Both the position numbers and the translations under genes were made by a program. 64,000 nucleotides of DNA from Spirochaetota bacterium (GTDB lineage: Bacteria; Spirochaetota; Spirochaetia; Treponematales; UBA12059), in NCBI GenBank assembly GCA_022703505.1, contig JAKLDN010000002.1:496001-560000 (forward strand), read 5' to 3'. Below, piece after piece: positions 53,111 to 61,719 of this stretch (position 1 is its first letter; each line of letters starts with the position of its first letter). The notes under the pieces were generated by a model. The model had not been told where the DNA came from and ran no database searches. It worked only from the letters and a program-made list of their open reading frames with translations.

Positions 53111-54114
53111 TCGGACCGCACCTCCCGGCGCAGGAGCTCCCGGTTGGCGGCGCTCAGGATGAGGACCGTGTTGTTCGGGACCAGGTAGGGAGCCGAGAAG
53201 GGACCGCCGGGGTGCTGGGCCGTGAGGAGGACCGCCTTCTCCCCCGTGGGGTATTGGGCCGTGAGGGTGACCTTGAGCAGGTAGGGGAAGACCGAGAGGG
53301 TTTCCTCCAGCAGGCCGGCGACCATGCCCTTCTCCGGGGCGGGCCGGGACACCAGGACGCTGACCGGGGCGTCCGGGGCCACCAGGGAGCCCGGGGCGGG
53401 CATCTGGGAGACCACCAGGCCCGGACGCTCCCGGCCCTCGGGAGGCCGCATGGAGAAGGCGAAGGCGACCTCCGACTCCTCGATCTTCCGGATCGCCTCC
53501 GGGATGGACAGGCCCATGAGGTCCGGCACCCGGACCCGGGCCAGCTCCGGCCCCCGGCTGACCACGAACACCAGCTCCGTCAGGCCCGCGATCTCCGTGC
53601 CCGGGACCGGCTTCTGTTCCAGGATCGTCCCCGCCGGGGCCCGGTCGAAGATGTAGACCGGCGGTTCCCGGATGGCCAGGAGGGGCCGGGTGGAGGAGAA
53701 GAGTGTCTGCAGGTGGATCTTGACCTCGTCCAGGGTCTGGCCCACGTAGTTCTCCACCTGGTTGACCGCGGGTCCCCGGCTGACGGTCAGGTGGATGCGC
53801 CGCCCGGCCTTGACGATGGTGCCCGCGGGAGGCTTCTGCTCCAGGATCCGGCCCCGGTCCGTGGGGTTCGAGGAGAACCGCAGGGCGATCCGAGGGTAGA
53901 GTTCCTTCTCCTGGAGCTTGATCAGGGCCGTGGTTAGTTCCAGGTCCGTGACCTCGGGAACCATGGTCTGCTCCGCCCCCTGCAAGGCCAGGAAGAAGGC
54001 GATGAGGCCGGATACCGTCATGAGGACGATGATGCCCACCAGGGCCAGGAGGGTGAATTTGTGGGCGACGGGGTCCAGTTCTTCGAGGCGCTTGATGTCG
54101 ATCGGCAGTTTCAT
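53107..54114 (-). CDS. Membrane protein with tandem PASTA domains, no kinase domain
   Basis: In this 335-residue protein a short cytoplasmic segment and one helix (about residues 22-46) precede three clear PASTA domains (about 50-115, 118-190 and 192-262) and a more diverged C-terminal part. Each PASTA unit shows the VPxVxGLxxxEA-like start and the final VSRGP/VSRP. PASTA domains bind peptidoglycan fragments; in many bacteria they sit on PrkC-type kinases encoded near fmt, def and priA. Here the kinase part is missing and the position in the operon is kept. Confidence 0.86.
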   Translation of the reverse strand: MKLPIDIKRLEELDPVAHKFTLLALVGIIVLMTVSGLIAFFLALQGAEQTMVPEVTDLELTTALIKLQEKELYPRIALRFSSNPTDRGRILEQKPPAGTIVKAGRRIHLTVSRGPAVNQVENYVGQTLDEVKIHLQTLFSSTRPLLAIREPPVYIFDRAPAGTILEQKPVPGTEIAGLTELVFVVSRGPELARVRVPDLMGLSIPEAIRKIEESEVAFAFSMRPPEGRERPGLVVSQMPAPGSLVAPDAPVSVLVSRPAPEKGMVAGLLEETLSVFPYLLKVTLTAQYPTGEKAVLLTAQHPGGPFSAPYLVPNNTVLILSAANRELLRREVRSE

Positions 54115-54166
54115 GCTCGGTCCCGGATTCGAGGATTCGACCCTCGGCCCCGCACGGTACCGGATG

Positions 54167-55129
54167 TCAGTGGAAACGAGCCCCCACGAGGTCTCTCACG
54201 CCGTTCGCGAATTCCCGGAACGGCAGAGGTTTCTTCGTCTGGAGCTGGAGGCGCCGCAGGGCCAGGAGGCCGTTCCCCGTTTGTACCATTATTCCCCGAG
54301 ACTTGTCTAGGGCGACCACGGTTCCGGGATCCCGTCGGCCCGCGGACCCGTTCCCCCCGGCGTCGAGGGCGCCCTCCGGGAAGGGCTCCGACTCCAGGAG
54401 GTTCACCCGCTGTCCCCGCAGCTCCGCGTAGGCCCCCGGCCAGGGATGGAAGGCCCGTATCCGGGCGTCGATGTCCGGGGCCGGAAGGGCCCAGTCCACG
54501 CGGCCGTCCTCCTTGCGCAACAGGGAGCAGTAGGTCGCCTGCCCCTCGTCCTGCTCCTCCTCCGTCGCCTCGCCCCGCTCGATGCGCTGGAGGACCGAGG
54601 CCAAAAGGTCGGCTCCCCGCTCGGCCATCAGGGCGGACAGGGTCTCCGTGGTCTCCCGGCCCGAGAGGGGCACGACTTCCCGGGCCAGGATAGCGCCGCG
54701 GTCCATCTCGAGGGCCAGGCGCTGGACCGTGACCCCCGTCTCGCTTTCGCGGTTCAGGATGGCCCAGGGGATGGGGGCGCAGCCCCGGTACCGGGGCAGG
54801 AGGGAAGGGTGGACGTTCACGCCCCCCCGGGGGAAGAGGGCCAGGAACTTCGGACCGAAGATCCGTCCGTAGGCGAAGCACGCCAGGATCTCCGGCTTCA
54901 GGGCCGCCGCCGCCTCCCGGGCCTCGGCTCCCAGCCTCTCGAAAGCCAGGATCGGGGTCTCCGGGATCAGGTCCGCCGCGGCCTCGGCCACGGGGGTCCG
55001 GACCGCACGGAGTCCCCGGCCTTTTGCCGCTTCCGGGTTGGTCAGGACCCCCACCACGTCGTGGTCCCGGACCACAGCCGCCAGGGCGGGCACGGCTATT
55101 TCGGGGCTTCCGGCGAACAGGACTCTCAA
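54167..55129 (-). CDS. fmt: Methionyl-tRNA formyltransferase
   Basis: In this 320-residue enzyme the N-terminal Rossmann domain begins RVLFAGSPEIAVPAL and has the folate-binding region SLLPRYRGCAPIPWAILNRESETGVTVQ (in part), with the catalytic Asn, His and Asp within FPRGGVNVHPS and downstream. The C-terminal OB-like domain (about 210-320) binds the tRNA acceptor. It formylates initiator Met-tRNA for translation start. It lies 7 bases after def, the usual partner. Confidence 0.95.
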   Translation of the reverse strand: MRVLFAGSPEIAVPALAAVVRDHDVVGVLTNPEAAKGRGLRAVRTPVAEAAADLIPETPILAFERLGAEAREAAAALKPEILACFAYGRIFGPKFLALFPRGGVNVHPSLLPRYRGCAPIPWAILNRESETGVTVQRLALEMDRGAILAREVVPLSGRETTETLSALMAERGADLLASVLQRIERGEATEEEQDEGQATYCSLLRKEDGRVDWALPAPDIDARIRAFHPWPGAYAELRGQRVNLLESEPFPEGALDAGGNGSAGRRDPGTVVALDKSRGIMVQTGNGLLALRRLQLQTKKPLPFREFANGVRDLVGARFH

Positions 55130-55136
55130 GGGCGCC

Positions 55137-55622
55137 TCACATCCGGATCCGGCGCTCGTACTGGGCCAGGACGCGCTTGCGCGCGGGTTCCGAGAGCCGG
55201 TCCACGAAGAGGATCCCGTTCAGGTGGTCCAGTTCGTGGAGGATGACCCGGGCCTCCAGGCCCTCCGCGTCCAGGTTGAAGGGACGGCCGCGCTCGTTCC
55301 AGGCCTGGATCCTCACCGCCTCGGGGCGCTTGAGCTTGGCGTAGACCCCGGGGATGGACAGGCAGCCCTCCTCCAGATCCGCCAGCTCCTGGGAGGTCAG
55401 TACGATCTCGGGGTTGATGAAGATCCGGGGGCGCTCGTCCACCTCCGTCACGAAGAGCCGGAGCCCCAGGTCCACCTGGGGGGCCGCCAGGCCGATACCC
55501 TTGCCGACCCGCATGGTTTCCAGCATCTCCCGTGCCAGGGACCGGATCTTGTCGTCGATATCCTTCACGGGCTCGGCGGTCCGGGTCAGGACCTCCCTGC
55601 CCAGGGTCACGATTTCCAGCAT
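55137..55622 (-). CDS. def: Peptide deformylase
   Basis: This 161-residue metalloenzyme has all three motifs: GIGLAAPQ (43-49 region), EGCLSIPG with metal ligand Cys87, and HELDHLNG with His129, Glu130 and His133. It removes the N-formyl group from new proteins. It is the first gene of the operon; a promoter TTGACC-N17-TACTAT lies at 55693-55721, and a palindrome in the leader may regulate it. Confidence 0.96.
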   Translation of the reverse strand: MLEIVTLGREVLTRTAEPVKDIDDKIRSLAREMLETMRVGKGIGLAAPQVDLGLRLFVTEVDERPRIFINPEIVLTSQELADLEEGCLSIPGVYAKLKRPEAVRIQAWNERGRPFNLDAEGLEARVILHELDHLNGILFVDRLSEPARKRVLAQYERRIRM

Positions 55623-55648
55623 CCTCTTCCTCCGGGACGTCGCGGTTT

Positions 55649-55667
55649 CGTCACAGGGTTCGTGACA
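55649..55667. promoter_or_regulatory. Palindrome CGTCAC-N7-GTGACA in the def leader
   Basis: The design matches the palindrome at 12342-12360 apart from one base. It overlaps a second possible stem (CAGGGT with ACCCTG), so it could act as RNA structure or as a protein site. Confidence 0.45.
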
Positions 55668-55692
55668 CCCTGCGGAGCGCGTCCCCAGTTAC

Positions 55693-55721
55693 ATAGTACG
55701 AACGGAAGTCCCCGCGGTCAA
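55693..55721 (-). promoter_or_regulatory. Promoter of the def-fmt-priA operon
   Basis: On the minus strand, TTGACC (55716-55721) and TACTAT (55693-55698) are 17 bases apart. The leader of roughly 65 bases ends with GGAGGAAGAGG before the def ATG. Confidence 0.6.
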
Positions 55722-55732
55722 ACCGTCCCGCT

Positions 55733-56191
55733 CTAGCGGGACCGGACCGAGTCCGGCAGGATCACCCGGTCCCCGACCCGTACCCCGGCCCGGGAGAACC
55801 AGCCCTGCGGGACCTCCAGGGCGTACCGCACCGAGTACTGGGAGGGCACCGGGGCCAGGGACCGGGGTTCCATGTCCAGGATCTCCCGGATGGTCCCGTC
55901 CGAGGAGATGTAGGCTATGGAGAGGGGCACCAGGGTGTTCTTCATCCAGAAGGAGAGACGCTCGTCCGTGTCGAAGACGAAGAGCATCCCGGCGCCGTCC
56001 GGAAGGGCCTTGCGGAACATGAGGCCCAGTTCCCGTTCCCCGGGGGTCCGGGCGATCTCCGCCGTGACCTGGGCGGGGCCGACGGTCAACCGCTCGGTCC
56101 GGAGGGGCGGGTTGCCCTTCTGGGCCGCGCAGGACGACAGGGCCAGAAGCCCGGCCGCCAGGACCGCCAGGATCGATTTAGGGTTTCTCAT
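55733..56191 (-). CDS. DUF192-family lipoprotein
   Basis: This is a 152-residue protein. A lipobox (LALSSCAA, Cys near residue 21) is followed by a DUF192 domain with the hallmark motifs RTPGERELGLMFRKALPDGAGMLFVF and FWMKNTLVPLSIAYIS, quoted here by their ends. The family is small, often periplasmic, with no proven activity. ATG 56191 is chosen because the longer frame would put arginine-rich sequence before the signal. It lies between the rpsU terminator and the def promoter and is probably monocistronic. Confidence 0.87.
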   Translation of the reverse strand: MRNPKSILAVLAAGLLALSSCAAQKGNPPLRTERLTVGPAQVTAEIARTPGERELGLMFRKALPDGAGMLFVFDTDERLSFWMKNTLVPLSIAYISSDGTIREILDMEPRSLAPVPSQYSVRYALEVPQGWFSRAGVRVGDRVILPDSVRSR

Positions 56192-56239
56192 CCCACGCCT
56201 CCGTGCTTTCCGAGCTCGACCTTCCGGCCGCGCCCGGTC

Positions 56240-56273
56240 AAAAAAAAGGCCTTGAAGGCGTACCCTCAAGGCC
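56240..56273 (-). terminator. Intrinsic terminator of rpsU
   Basis: The stem (56266-56273 with 56248-56255, loop of ten) is followed on the minus strand by eight T residues (56240-56247). It is a textbook Rho-independent terminator. Confidence 0.93.
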
Positions 56274-56317
56274 GTGTTCGCGTGCCTATGGATGCAAGGC
56301 CGCTTCCGGGTCCCGGA

Positions 56318-56533
56318 TCAGTACTTGCCGTCCCGGGACTTGCGCGTTTTCTTCATCAGCTTGCGCTGGAGGGCCTTCTGCTTGCGGTTCTTGATGAGGG
56401 AGGGCTTCTCGAAGAACTCCCGCTTCTTCCATTCGCGGATGATGCCTTCCTTCTCGACCATGCGCTTGAAGCGCTTGATGGCCTTCTCGAGGGGCTCGCT
56501 GTCGTCGACGATGATCTGGCTCGTGGGAATCAC
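56318..56533 (-). CDS. rpsU: 30S ribosomal protein bS21
   Basis: This 71-residue basic protein carries the bS21 signature [16 protein letters not shown] followed by [16 protein letters not shown] and a Lys/Arg-rich tail. It sits near the platform of the small subunit and helps initiation. The start is GTG 56533, within GGAAGGGAGGTG; no ATG is suitably placed. It has a strong private promoter and terminator, so it is transcribed alone. Confidence 0.96.
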   Translation of the reverse strand: MIPTSQIIVDDSEPLEKAIKRFKRMVEKEGIIREWKKREFFEKPSLIKNRKQKALQRKLMKKTRKSRDGKY

Positions 56534-56557
56534 CTCCCTTCCTTGTAGAATGCGGAG

Positions 56558-56586
56558 ATTGTACCGGCCCGGTCCGGGAAGGTCAA
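56558..56586 (-). promoter_or_regulatory. Strong rpsU promoter overlapping the end of the M23 gene
   Basis: TTGACC (56581-56586) and TACAAT (56558-56563) are 17 bases apart on the minus strand. The -35 box covers the stop codon of the upstream peptidase gene, so the two genes are tightly packed but independently transcribed. Confidence 0.7.
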
Positions 56587-57617
56587 GGTCCGGCAGGGAA
56601 GACGGCGAAGGCCGGCGTCTCGGGGTCGCAGGCGACGCCCCGGACCCGGAGCTCCCAGTGCAGGTGGGGTCCCGTGGCCAAGCCCGTGGAACCGACCGTC
56701 CCCAGCCGGGCTCCCCGCTCCAGGACCGCTCCCGGGGCGACGGAAAGTGAATCCAGGTGCATGTAGACGGTGTAGACTCCGGGGAGGTGCTCCAGGACCA
56801 CCGTCTTGCCCGTGACCTCGCGGTCCGCGGCCAGGACCACCCGGCCCCGGCCCGCGGCGACGACCGGGGTTCCCGTGGGCGCCGCGAAGTCGATCCCCGC
56901 GTGGACCGCGGAGGCCGTCCCCCCCGTGGCGTAAAGGTAGCGGCGCCGATCCCCGAAACGGCTGGTCCTGCGGTCCGAGGCCACGGGCCGAAGGAAGGGT
57001 CCGTCCAGCCAGATTCCGTCCGGATCGACGCGGCCCAGGATATCCGCGTAGACCCGGGCTTCCTCGTCCTTCCGGGGGCTGGGCTCCACCCGCAGGGTCG
57101 TAAGGTTCGTGGAGAGGGGGATGTCCTCGGCCAGGAAGTCCCGGGGACGTACGGTCACCGAGTGCCGGGAGAGGGCGGGCAGGATTCCGGGGCCGCCGGG
57201 GATTTCGACGGTGTAGATCCCCGCCGGGGCGTCCGTCGGAAGGCCGAACACGAAGGCCGTCCGGCCCGGCTCCGGACCCAGGCGGAAGCCGGCGGCCCGC
57301 TGAAGGACCGTCCCCGCCGGGGACTTCAGGACCGCCTCGCCCGCGGGCGTCCCGGATTCCGGCCGGGGAAGCCGGACCAGCAGGACATCCCCCGGCCGGA
57401 TCTCGGCGGGGAGCGCCGGGAGGGGGATCGCGGCGGGAGCCGGGGCCTCCTGCGGGGAAACCGGTTGGGCCGCCTGCGGGGAAACCGGTTGGGCCGCCTG
57501 CGGAATCGCGGGCGGGACCGCGTCGGGGGCGGGGGCCGGCGGGTTAGCCCCGGCGTCCTGGGCCGCGGACGCGCAGAGCAGGGCCAGGGAGAGCAGGGCG
57601 GAAAGGAACCGTCGCAT
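56583..57617 (-). CDS. Secreted M23-type zinc endopeptidase (LytM fold)
   Basis: This is a 344-residue protein. A signal peptide (LALLCASA) is followed by a Pro/Ala/Gln-rich linker with two copies of the octapeptide AAQPVSPQ (residues about 40-57), an Ig-like middle region, and the C-terminal peptidase domain (about 225-335). Metal ligands are in HAGIDFAAP and HLHWELR; the substrate loop has VYMHL. Members cut peptidoglycan cross-bridges during growth. All catalytic His and Asp residues are kept, so it should be active and not an EnvC-like activator. Confidence 0.9.
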   Translation of the reverse strand: MRRFLSALLSLALLCASAAQDAGANPPAPAPDAVPPAIPQAAQPVSPQAAQPVSPQEAPAPAAIPLPALPAEIRPGDVLLVRLPRPESGTPAGEAVLKSPAGTVLQRAAGFRLGPEPGRTAFVFGLPTDAPAGIYTVEIPGGPGILPALSRHSVTVRPRDFLAEDIPLSTNLTTLRVEPSPRKDEEARVYADILGRVDPDGIWLDGPFLRPVASDRRTSRFGDRRRYLYATGGTASAVHAGIDFAAPTGTPVVAAGRGRVVLAADREVTGKTVVLEHLPGVYTVYMHLDSLSVAPGAVLERGARLGTVGSTGLATGPHLHWELRVRGVACDPETPAFAVFPAGP

Positions 57618-57672
57618 ACCGGGACTCTACCCCGTTCCGAGGGACCGGGACAAGCGGTCGGATCCGCCGGGC

Positions 57673-57701
57673 TTGCCCTAGTCGAAGAGGCGGTGTACCC
57701 T
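57673..57701 (+). promoter_or_regulatory. Weak promoter predicting a leaderless transcript
   Basis: TTGCCC (57673-57678) and TACCCT (57696-57701) are 17 bases apart, with six bases to ATG 57708. The -10 box matches consensus at only three positions. The geometry is the same as in three other genes of this window. Confidence 0.3.
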
Positions 57702-57707
57702 CGAGTC

Positions 57708-58259
57708 ATGGAACTGCCCTTCACCCTTACGGAAACCCGGGACGGACGTCTCCGGTACGGGATCGCCCTCGGGTACCGGGTCCTGGCGGCGCTCATCTTC
57801 GGGATCCTGTCCTGGACCCTGTATGCCCAGGCCGAGGCCCCTTCCGTCGTGGCCTGGCTGCTCCTGGCCCTTTCCGCCTTCGGGGTACTGTACGAGGAGC
57901 GGTGGATTTTCGGACCCGCCGGGGCGGAGCACGCCGTGGGGATCCTCTTCGCGGCGCGCACTCTCCGGCTGGACCGGGAAGCCCTGGAAGCCCTCCGTCT
58001 GGTACCCCATGTCCACGGTACCGTGCCGGGCTCGGAGGACGAGGGCCGGGAAAACGCCCGCGCGCTTTCGGGGGAGCGGGACGCGGATCCCGACGGCCGG
58101 AAGAAATCTCTGTGGAAACGTCCGTATCTCATTCTCGTCCTGGCGGCCCGGGACGGCTCGGAATACGCCGTGGACAAGGTCCCTGCCCGGAACCGGGATC
58201 GGATCCTGGGGTACGCCCGCAGGATCGCGGAGCGGACCGGACTCGAACTGAGATCCTGA
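57708..58259 (+). CDS. Hypothetical membrane protein with PH-like C-terminus
   Basis: In this 183-residue protein two predicted helices (about 22-40 and 46-62) are followed by a soluble C-terminal part with alternating strands (FAARTLRLDREALEALRLV...) and a final helix. The pattern of two helices plus a small beta domain resembles bacterial PH-like membrane proteins, but I cannot name a family. It lies divergently from the M23 gene and ends in a hairpin-rich spacer shared with oppF. Confidence 0.6.
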   Translation: MELPFTLTETRDGRLRYGIALGYRVLAALIFGILSWTLYAQAEAPSVVAWLLLALSAFGVLYEERWIFGPAGAEHAVGILFAARTLRLDREALEALRLVPHVHGTVPGSEDEGRENARALSGERDADPDGRKKSLWKRPYLILVLAARDGSEYAVDKVPARNRDRILGYARRIAERTGLELRS

Positions 58260-58465
58260 AGGCGACGAAGGCCGCTTTCGCGGCCTTCGTCGATTTTCTT
58301 AAACTCCGGTCCCTCCGACCGGTTAAAATCCGTCAATCCGGTTCGTGGCTTCGGGCGCTAAGCGCCCGAAGGCAACGAAGGGGCGCCTTTGCGCCCCTTC
58401 GTCGACTCTTCTAACTCCAGCGCGGATCATACCGCACCTGAGTTTACGACTCAATCCGGTTCGTG
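58258..58465. repeat. Diverged tandem duplication with hairpins between a + gene and oppF
   Basis: Two units, 58258-58347 and 58368-58465, share GAAGGC(G/A)ACGAAGG at the start, a GC-rich hairpin with CTTCGTCGA, CT-rich DNA, and TCAATCCGGTTCGTG at the end. The second unit's end lies inside oppF. The first hairpin (58263-58292, 13-bp perfect stem, followed by ATTTTCTT) probably terminates the + strand gene. Another stem lies at 58349-58371. Confidence 0.75.
58263..58300 (+). terminator. Intrinsic terminator of the 57708 gene
   Basis: A perfect 13-bp stem (58263-58275 with 58280-58292, loop TTTC) is followed by ATTTTCTT. It starts 4 bases after the stop codon and is also a member of the GGCGACGAAG hairpin family. 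Confidence 0.75.
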
Positions 58466-59455
58466 ATAGAGGAAGCAAGCTACCTGGTGGTCGGGACCGG
58501 AGTCCTTCAGGCGCGGGAGGTTGTCCCGGCACTTGTCCATCCGCTTGGAGCAGCGGTCGTAGAAGTAGCAGCCCGTCCGGGCCTTGTCCGGGGACGGCAC
58601 GTCGCCGGTCAGGATGATCCGTTGGCGCTTCCGCTCGATCTTGGGATCCGGGATGGGGGCCGCGGACAGGAGGGCCTGGGTGTAGGGGTGCATCGGCGAC
58701 TTGTACAGCTCGCTCGACTTGGCGGTCTCCACGATCACCCCCAGGTACATGACCGCCACCCGGTCGGAGATGTACTGGATCACCGACAGGTCGTGGGCGA
58801 TGAACAGGTACGTGAGGCCGAACTCTTCCTGCAGGTCCTTGAAGAGGTTCAGGATCTGGGCCTGGATGGAGACGTCCAGGGCGGAGACGGGCTCGTCGCA
58901 GAGCACCAGCTCGGGCTTGAGGGCCAGGGCTCGGGCGATCCCGATGCGCTGGCGCTGTCCGCCGGAGAACTCGTGGGGGTAGCGGTTCTTGAAGAACCGG
59001 GAAAGCCCGACGCGCTCCATGAGCTGTTCCGCCCGGGCGTCCATCTCCTTGTCCGAGATGTCTAAAAGGCCCCTCTGCTTGAAGATGCGCAGGGGCTCCG
59101 CGATGATGGATCCCGTGGTCATGCGGGGGTTCAGGGAGGCGTAGGGGTCCTGGAACACCACCTGCATGTTCTTGCGGGCTGCCAGGAGGTCCTGCTTCGA
59201 GGCCTTCGTGAGTTCCTGGCCCTTCAGCACCACCTCCCCGGCGGTGGGCTTGTACAGCTGGGCTATGGCGCGCAGGGTGGTGGACTTGCCGCAGCCGGAC
59301 TCGCCGACCAGGCCGAGGGTTTCCCCCTTGCGGATCGAGAAGTCCACCCCGTCCACGGCGTAGATGAAGCCCTTCTTCCGGTTCCAGAGGAAACCCTGGT
59401 GGGTGGGGAAGTGCATCTTGAGGCCCCGGACCTCCAGCAGGTTGTTGTCGTTCAT
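58451..59455 (-). CDS. oppF: Oligopeptide ABC transporter ATPase, OppF-type
   Basis: This 334-residue ATPase has Walker A VGESGCGKST near residue 44, signature FSGGQRQRIGIARAL, Walker B LVLCDEPVSALDVS and the H-loop AHD. The C-terminal extension contains four cysteines (RTGCYFYDRCSKRMDKC and a later Cys) typical of Opp/Dpp ATPases that hold a 4Fe-4S cluster. It pairs with OppD, one base upstream, to power peptide import. The last 15 bases of the gene are repeated 118 bases further on. Confidence 0.94.
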   Translation of the reverse strand: MNDNNLLEVRGLKMHFPTHQGFLWNRKKGFIYAVDGVDFSIRKGETLGLVGESGCGKSTTLRAIAQLYKPTAGEVVLKGQELTKASKQDLLAARKNMQVVFQDPYASLNPRMTTGSIIAEPLRIFKQRGLLDISDKEMDARAEQLMERVGLSRFFKNRYPHEFSGGQRQRIGIARALALKPELVLCDEPVSALDVSIQAQILNLFKDLQEEFGLTYLFIAHDLSVIQYISDRVAVMYLGVIVETAKSSELYKSPMHPYTQALLSAAPIPDPKIERKRQRIILTGDVPSPDKARTGCYFYDRCSKRMDKCRDNLPRLKDSGPDHQVACFLYHEPD

Positions 59456-59456
59456 G

Positions 59457-60440
59457 CTATTTCCCCTCCGAGTAAAGCCAGCAGGCCACGTTGCGCCCCT
59501 TCGACAGCTCCGCCGTCGCGGGATACTTGATCTTGCAGATGTCCAGGGCCCTGTCGCAGCGGGGGTAGAAGGGACAGCAGTCCGGCAGGTTGATCACGTT
59601 GGGCGGCTGGCCCTTGATGGAGAAGAGCCTCTGCTGGGTGGCCTTGTCCAGGCGCGGCACGCTCTTGATGAGCCCCTGGGTGTAGGGGTGTTTCGGGTCC
59701 CCGAAGATCTCGTCCGCGGTGCCCCGTTCCACGATGCGGCCCGCGTACATGACGTTGATGTTGTCGCACATCCCCGCCACCACCCCCAGGGAGTGGGTGA
59801 TCAGGATGACCGCCGTGCCCAACCGGGCCGTAAGGTCCTTGATCAGCTCCAGGATCTGGGCCTGGATGGTCACGTCCAGGGCCGTGGTGGGCTCGTCGGC
59901 GATCAGGACCTCGGGGTTGCAGGACAGGGCCATGGCGATCATGACCCGCTGGCGCATGCCGCCGGAAAACTGGTGGGGATAGCTGTCGATCCGCTTCTCC
60001 GGGGAGGGGATGCCCGCGAGCTTGAGCATCTCGATGGACTTGTCCTTGGCGTCCTTCTTGTTCATCCCCTGGTGAAGCACGATGGTCTCGATCATCTGGG
60101 TCGAGATCCGGAGGAAGGGGTTCAAGCTGGTCATGGGGTCCTGGAAGATCATGGAGATCTTGTTGCCCCGGATCGTCCGGATCTCGTCGTCCGGCATCTT
60201 GAGGAGGTCCTTGCCCTGGAAGAGGACCTCGCCCCCCGCGATGCGCCCCGGCGGCACGGGAATCAGCTTCATGACCGCCAGGTTGGTCACGCTCTTGCCG
60301 GAACCGGATTCGCCCACGATCCCCAGGGTCTCGCCCTTGCGCAGGTCGAAGGACACCCCGTCCACGGCCTTGAGGAGCCCCTCGTCGAGCTTGAAATATG
60401 TCTTCAGGTCCTTGACCTGCAGGATGACGTCATCGGTCAT
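59457..60440 (-). CDS. oppD: Oligopeptide ABC transporter ATPase, OppD-type
   Basis: This 327-residue ATPase has Walker [11 protein letters not shown] near residue 43, signature [15 protein letters not shown], Walker [15 protein letters not shown] and H-loop THS. The [15 protein letters not shown] cysteine cluster near the C-terminus is the Opp-type iron-sulfur site. The start at 60440 is preceded by GGAGAGAACCG. It is encoded between the permease oppC (20 bases upstream) and oppF (1 base downstream). Confidence 0.94.
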   Translation of the reverse strand: MTDDVILQVKDLKTYFKLDEGLLKAVDGVSFDLRKGETLGIVGESGSGKSVTNLAVMKLIPVPPGRIAGGEVLFQGKDLLKMPDDEIRTIRGNKISMIFQDPMTSLNPFLRISTQMIETIVLHQGMNKKDAKDKSIEMLKLAGIPSPEKRIDSYPHQFSGGMRQRVMIAMALSCNPEVLIADEPTTALDVTIQAQILELIKDLTARLGTAVILITHSLGVVAGMCDNINVMYAGRIVERGTADEIFGDPKHPYTQGLIKSVPRLDKATQQRLFSIKGQPPNVINLPDCCPFYPRCDRALDICKIKYPATAELSKGRNVACWLYSEGK

Positions 60441-60460
60441 TCGGTTCTCTCCTTGGGGTG

Positions 60461-61711
60461 TTAGCCCCGGTTTTTGCTCTGGGGATCCAACGCGTCCCGC
60501 AGGCCGTCGCCCAGGAAGTTCATGCAGAACAGGAACACCGTCATGGAGATGGCGGGCACGAAGAGCTGCCACGCGCGGAGCTCCATCCCCCGCACCCCCT
60601 CGCTGACCAGGGTGCCCCAGGAGGCCTGGGGGGCGGAGACTCCCAGGCCCAGGAAGGAGAGGAAGCTCTCCTGCATGATGAAGCTGGGCATGAGGAGGGT
60701 GGAGAAGACGATGATCACCCCGAGGGTGTTGGGAAGGAGGTGCCGGAAGATGATGCGGGGTGTGCCGGCGCCCATGGAGCGGGCGGCTTCCACGAACTCG
60801 CTGTTCTTGAGGCTGATGATCTGACCCCGTACCACCCGGGAGATGGTGAGCCAGGAGATGAGGGCGATGGCCACGAAGAGGATGACGATGCTCCCCCGGC
60901 CCTTATCCCCCACCATGGACATAATGATGATGACCACCAGCATGTAGGGCAGGGAGTACATGATGTCCACGAAGCGCATCAGGAAGTTATCGATCGCTCC
61001 GCCCACATACCCCGAGATCGACCCGATCAGGATGCCGATCAGCACCGCCGTCAGGGTTCCCACGATCCCGATCATGATGGAGATCCGGCCTCCGTAGATG
61101 GTCCGGGCCAGCATGTCCCGTCCCAGGTCGTCGGTGCCCAGAATATATACCTTGGAGTGCTGGGGATCCGTATGGATCGATCCCCGGAGAGCCTCGACCT
61201 CGGCCTTGGATCGCTCCAATTCATCCACGACGGAGTCCGAGTAGGTCGGCCCGTAGTAGGTGTCGTCCGCTTCCTCCGTCACTTCCTCGAGGGCTGCCTC
61301 CCCCTCGTCCACCTCGCCGTCGTCGAACTCGATCTCCGCCGCCGGGGCGAAATCGAAGCCCGTGGCCATGTTATAGGTGCTGTTGGAATCCTCCTCACGG
61401 GAGGCCAGGTTTTCCTCCAGCTGGGCGATGCGGAGCTCCAGGCTCTCGATCACCAGTTCCCCGGCCGGTCGGAACGAGGGGCGCAGGTTCTGGTGGGAGA
61501 TGATCTGCTCCGTGTAGCTGTGCAGAATGCCCGCGGATTGCAGGAGGGGAGCGGAGAGCGCCAGGAGGAAGTAGAATCCGACGACCCAGAGGGCCAGGAC
61601 GGCCATCTTGTTCCTTCGGAGCCGCTTCCACGCGTCCGCCCAAAGGGAGACGGGCTTGACATACTGGTTGAATTCGTTGACCGCGTCTTGGGTCGTATCG
61701 ATATTGGCCAT
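60461..61711 (-). CDS. oppC: Oligopeptide ABC transporter permease OppC with large acidic insertion
   Basis: In this 416-residue membrane protein the conserved permease core starts around residue 190 ([20 protein letters not shown]) and has the EAA loop [18 protein letters not shown]. Typical OppC proteins are about 300 residues. The extra ~110 residues lie between the first helix (about 36-58) and the core, on the outer face. This insert is strongly acidic (runs such as [19 protein letters not shown]) with a probable coiled coil ([14 protein letters not shown]). It may contact the binding protein or the cell wall. It is encoded between oppB and oppD. Confidence 0.92.
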   Translation of the reverse strand: MANIDTTQDAVNEFNQYVKPVSLWADAWKRLRRNKMAVLALWVVGFYFLLALSAPLLQSAGILHSYTEQIISHQNLRPSFRPAGELVIESLELRIAQLEENLASREEDSNSTYNMATGFDFAPAAEIEFDDGEVDEGEAALEEVTEEADDTYYGPTYSDSVVDELERSKAEVEALRGSIHTDPQHSKVYILGTDDLGRDMLARTIYGGRISIMIGIVGTLTAVLIGILIGSISGYVGGAIDNFLMRFVDIMYSLPYMLVVIIIMSMVGDKGRGSIVILFVAIALISWLTISRVVRGQIISLKNSEFVEAARSMGAGTPRIIFRHLLPNTLGVIIVFSTLLMPSFIMQESFLSFLGLGVSAPQASWGTLVSEGVRGMELRAWQLFVPAISMTVFLFCMNFLGDGLRDALDPQSKNRG

Positions 61712-61719
61712 AAGGGCTC

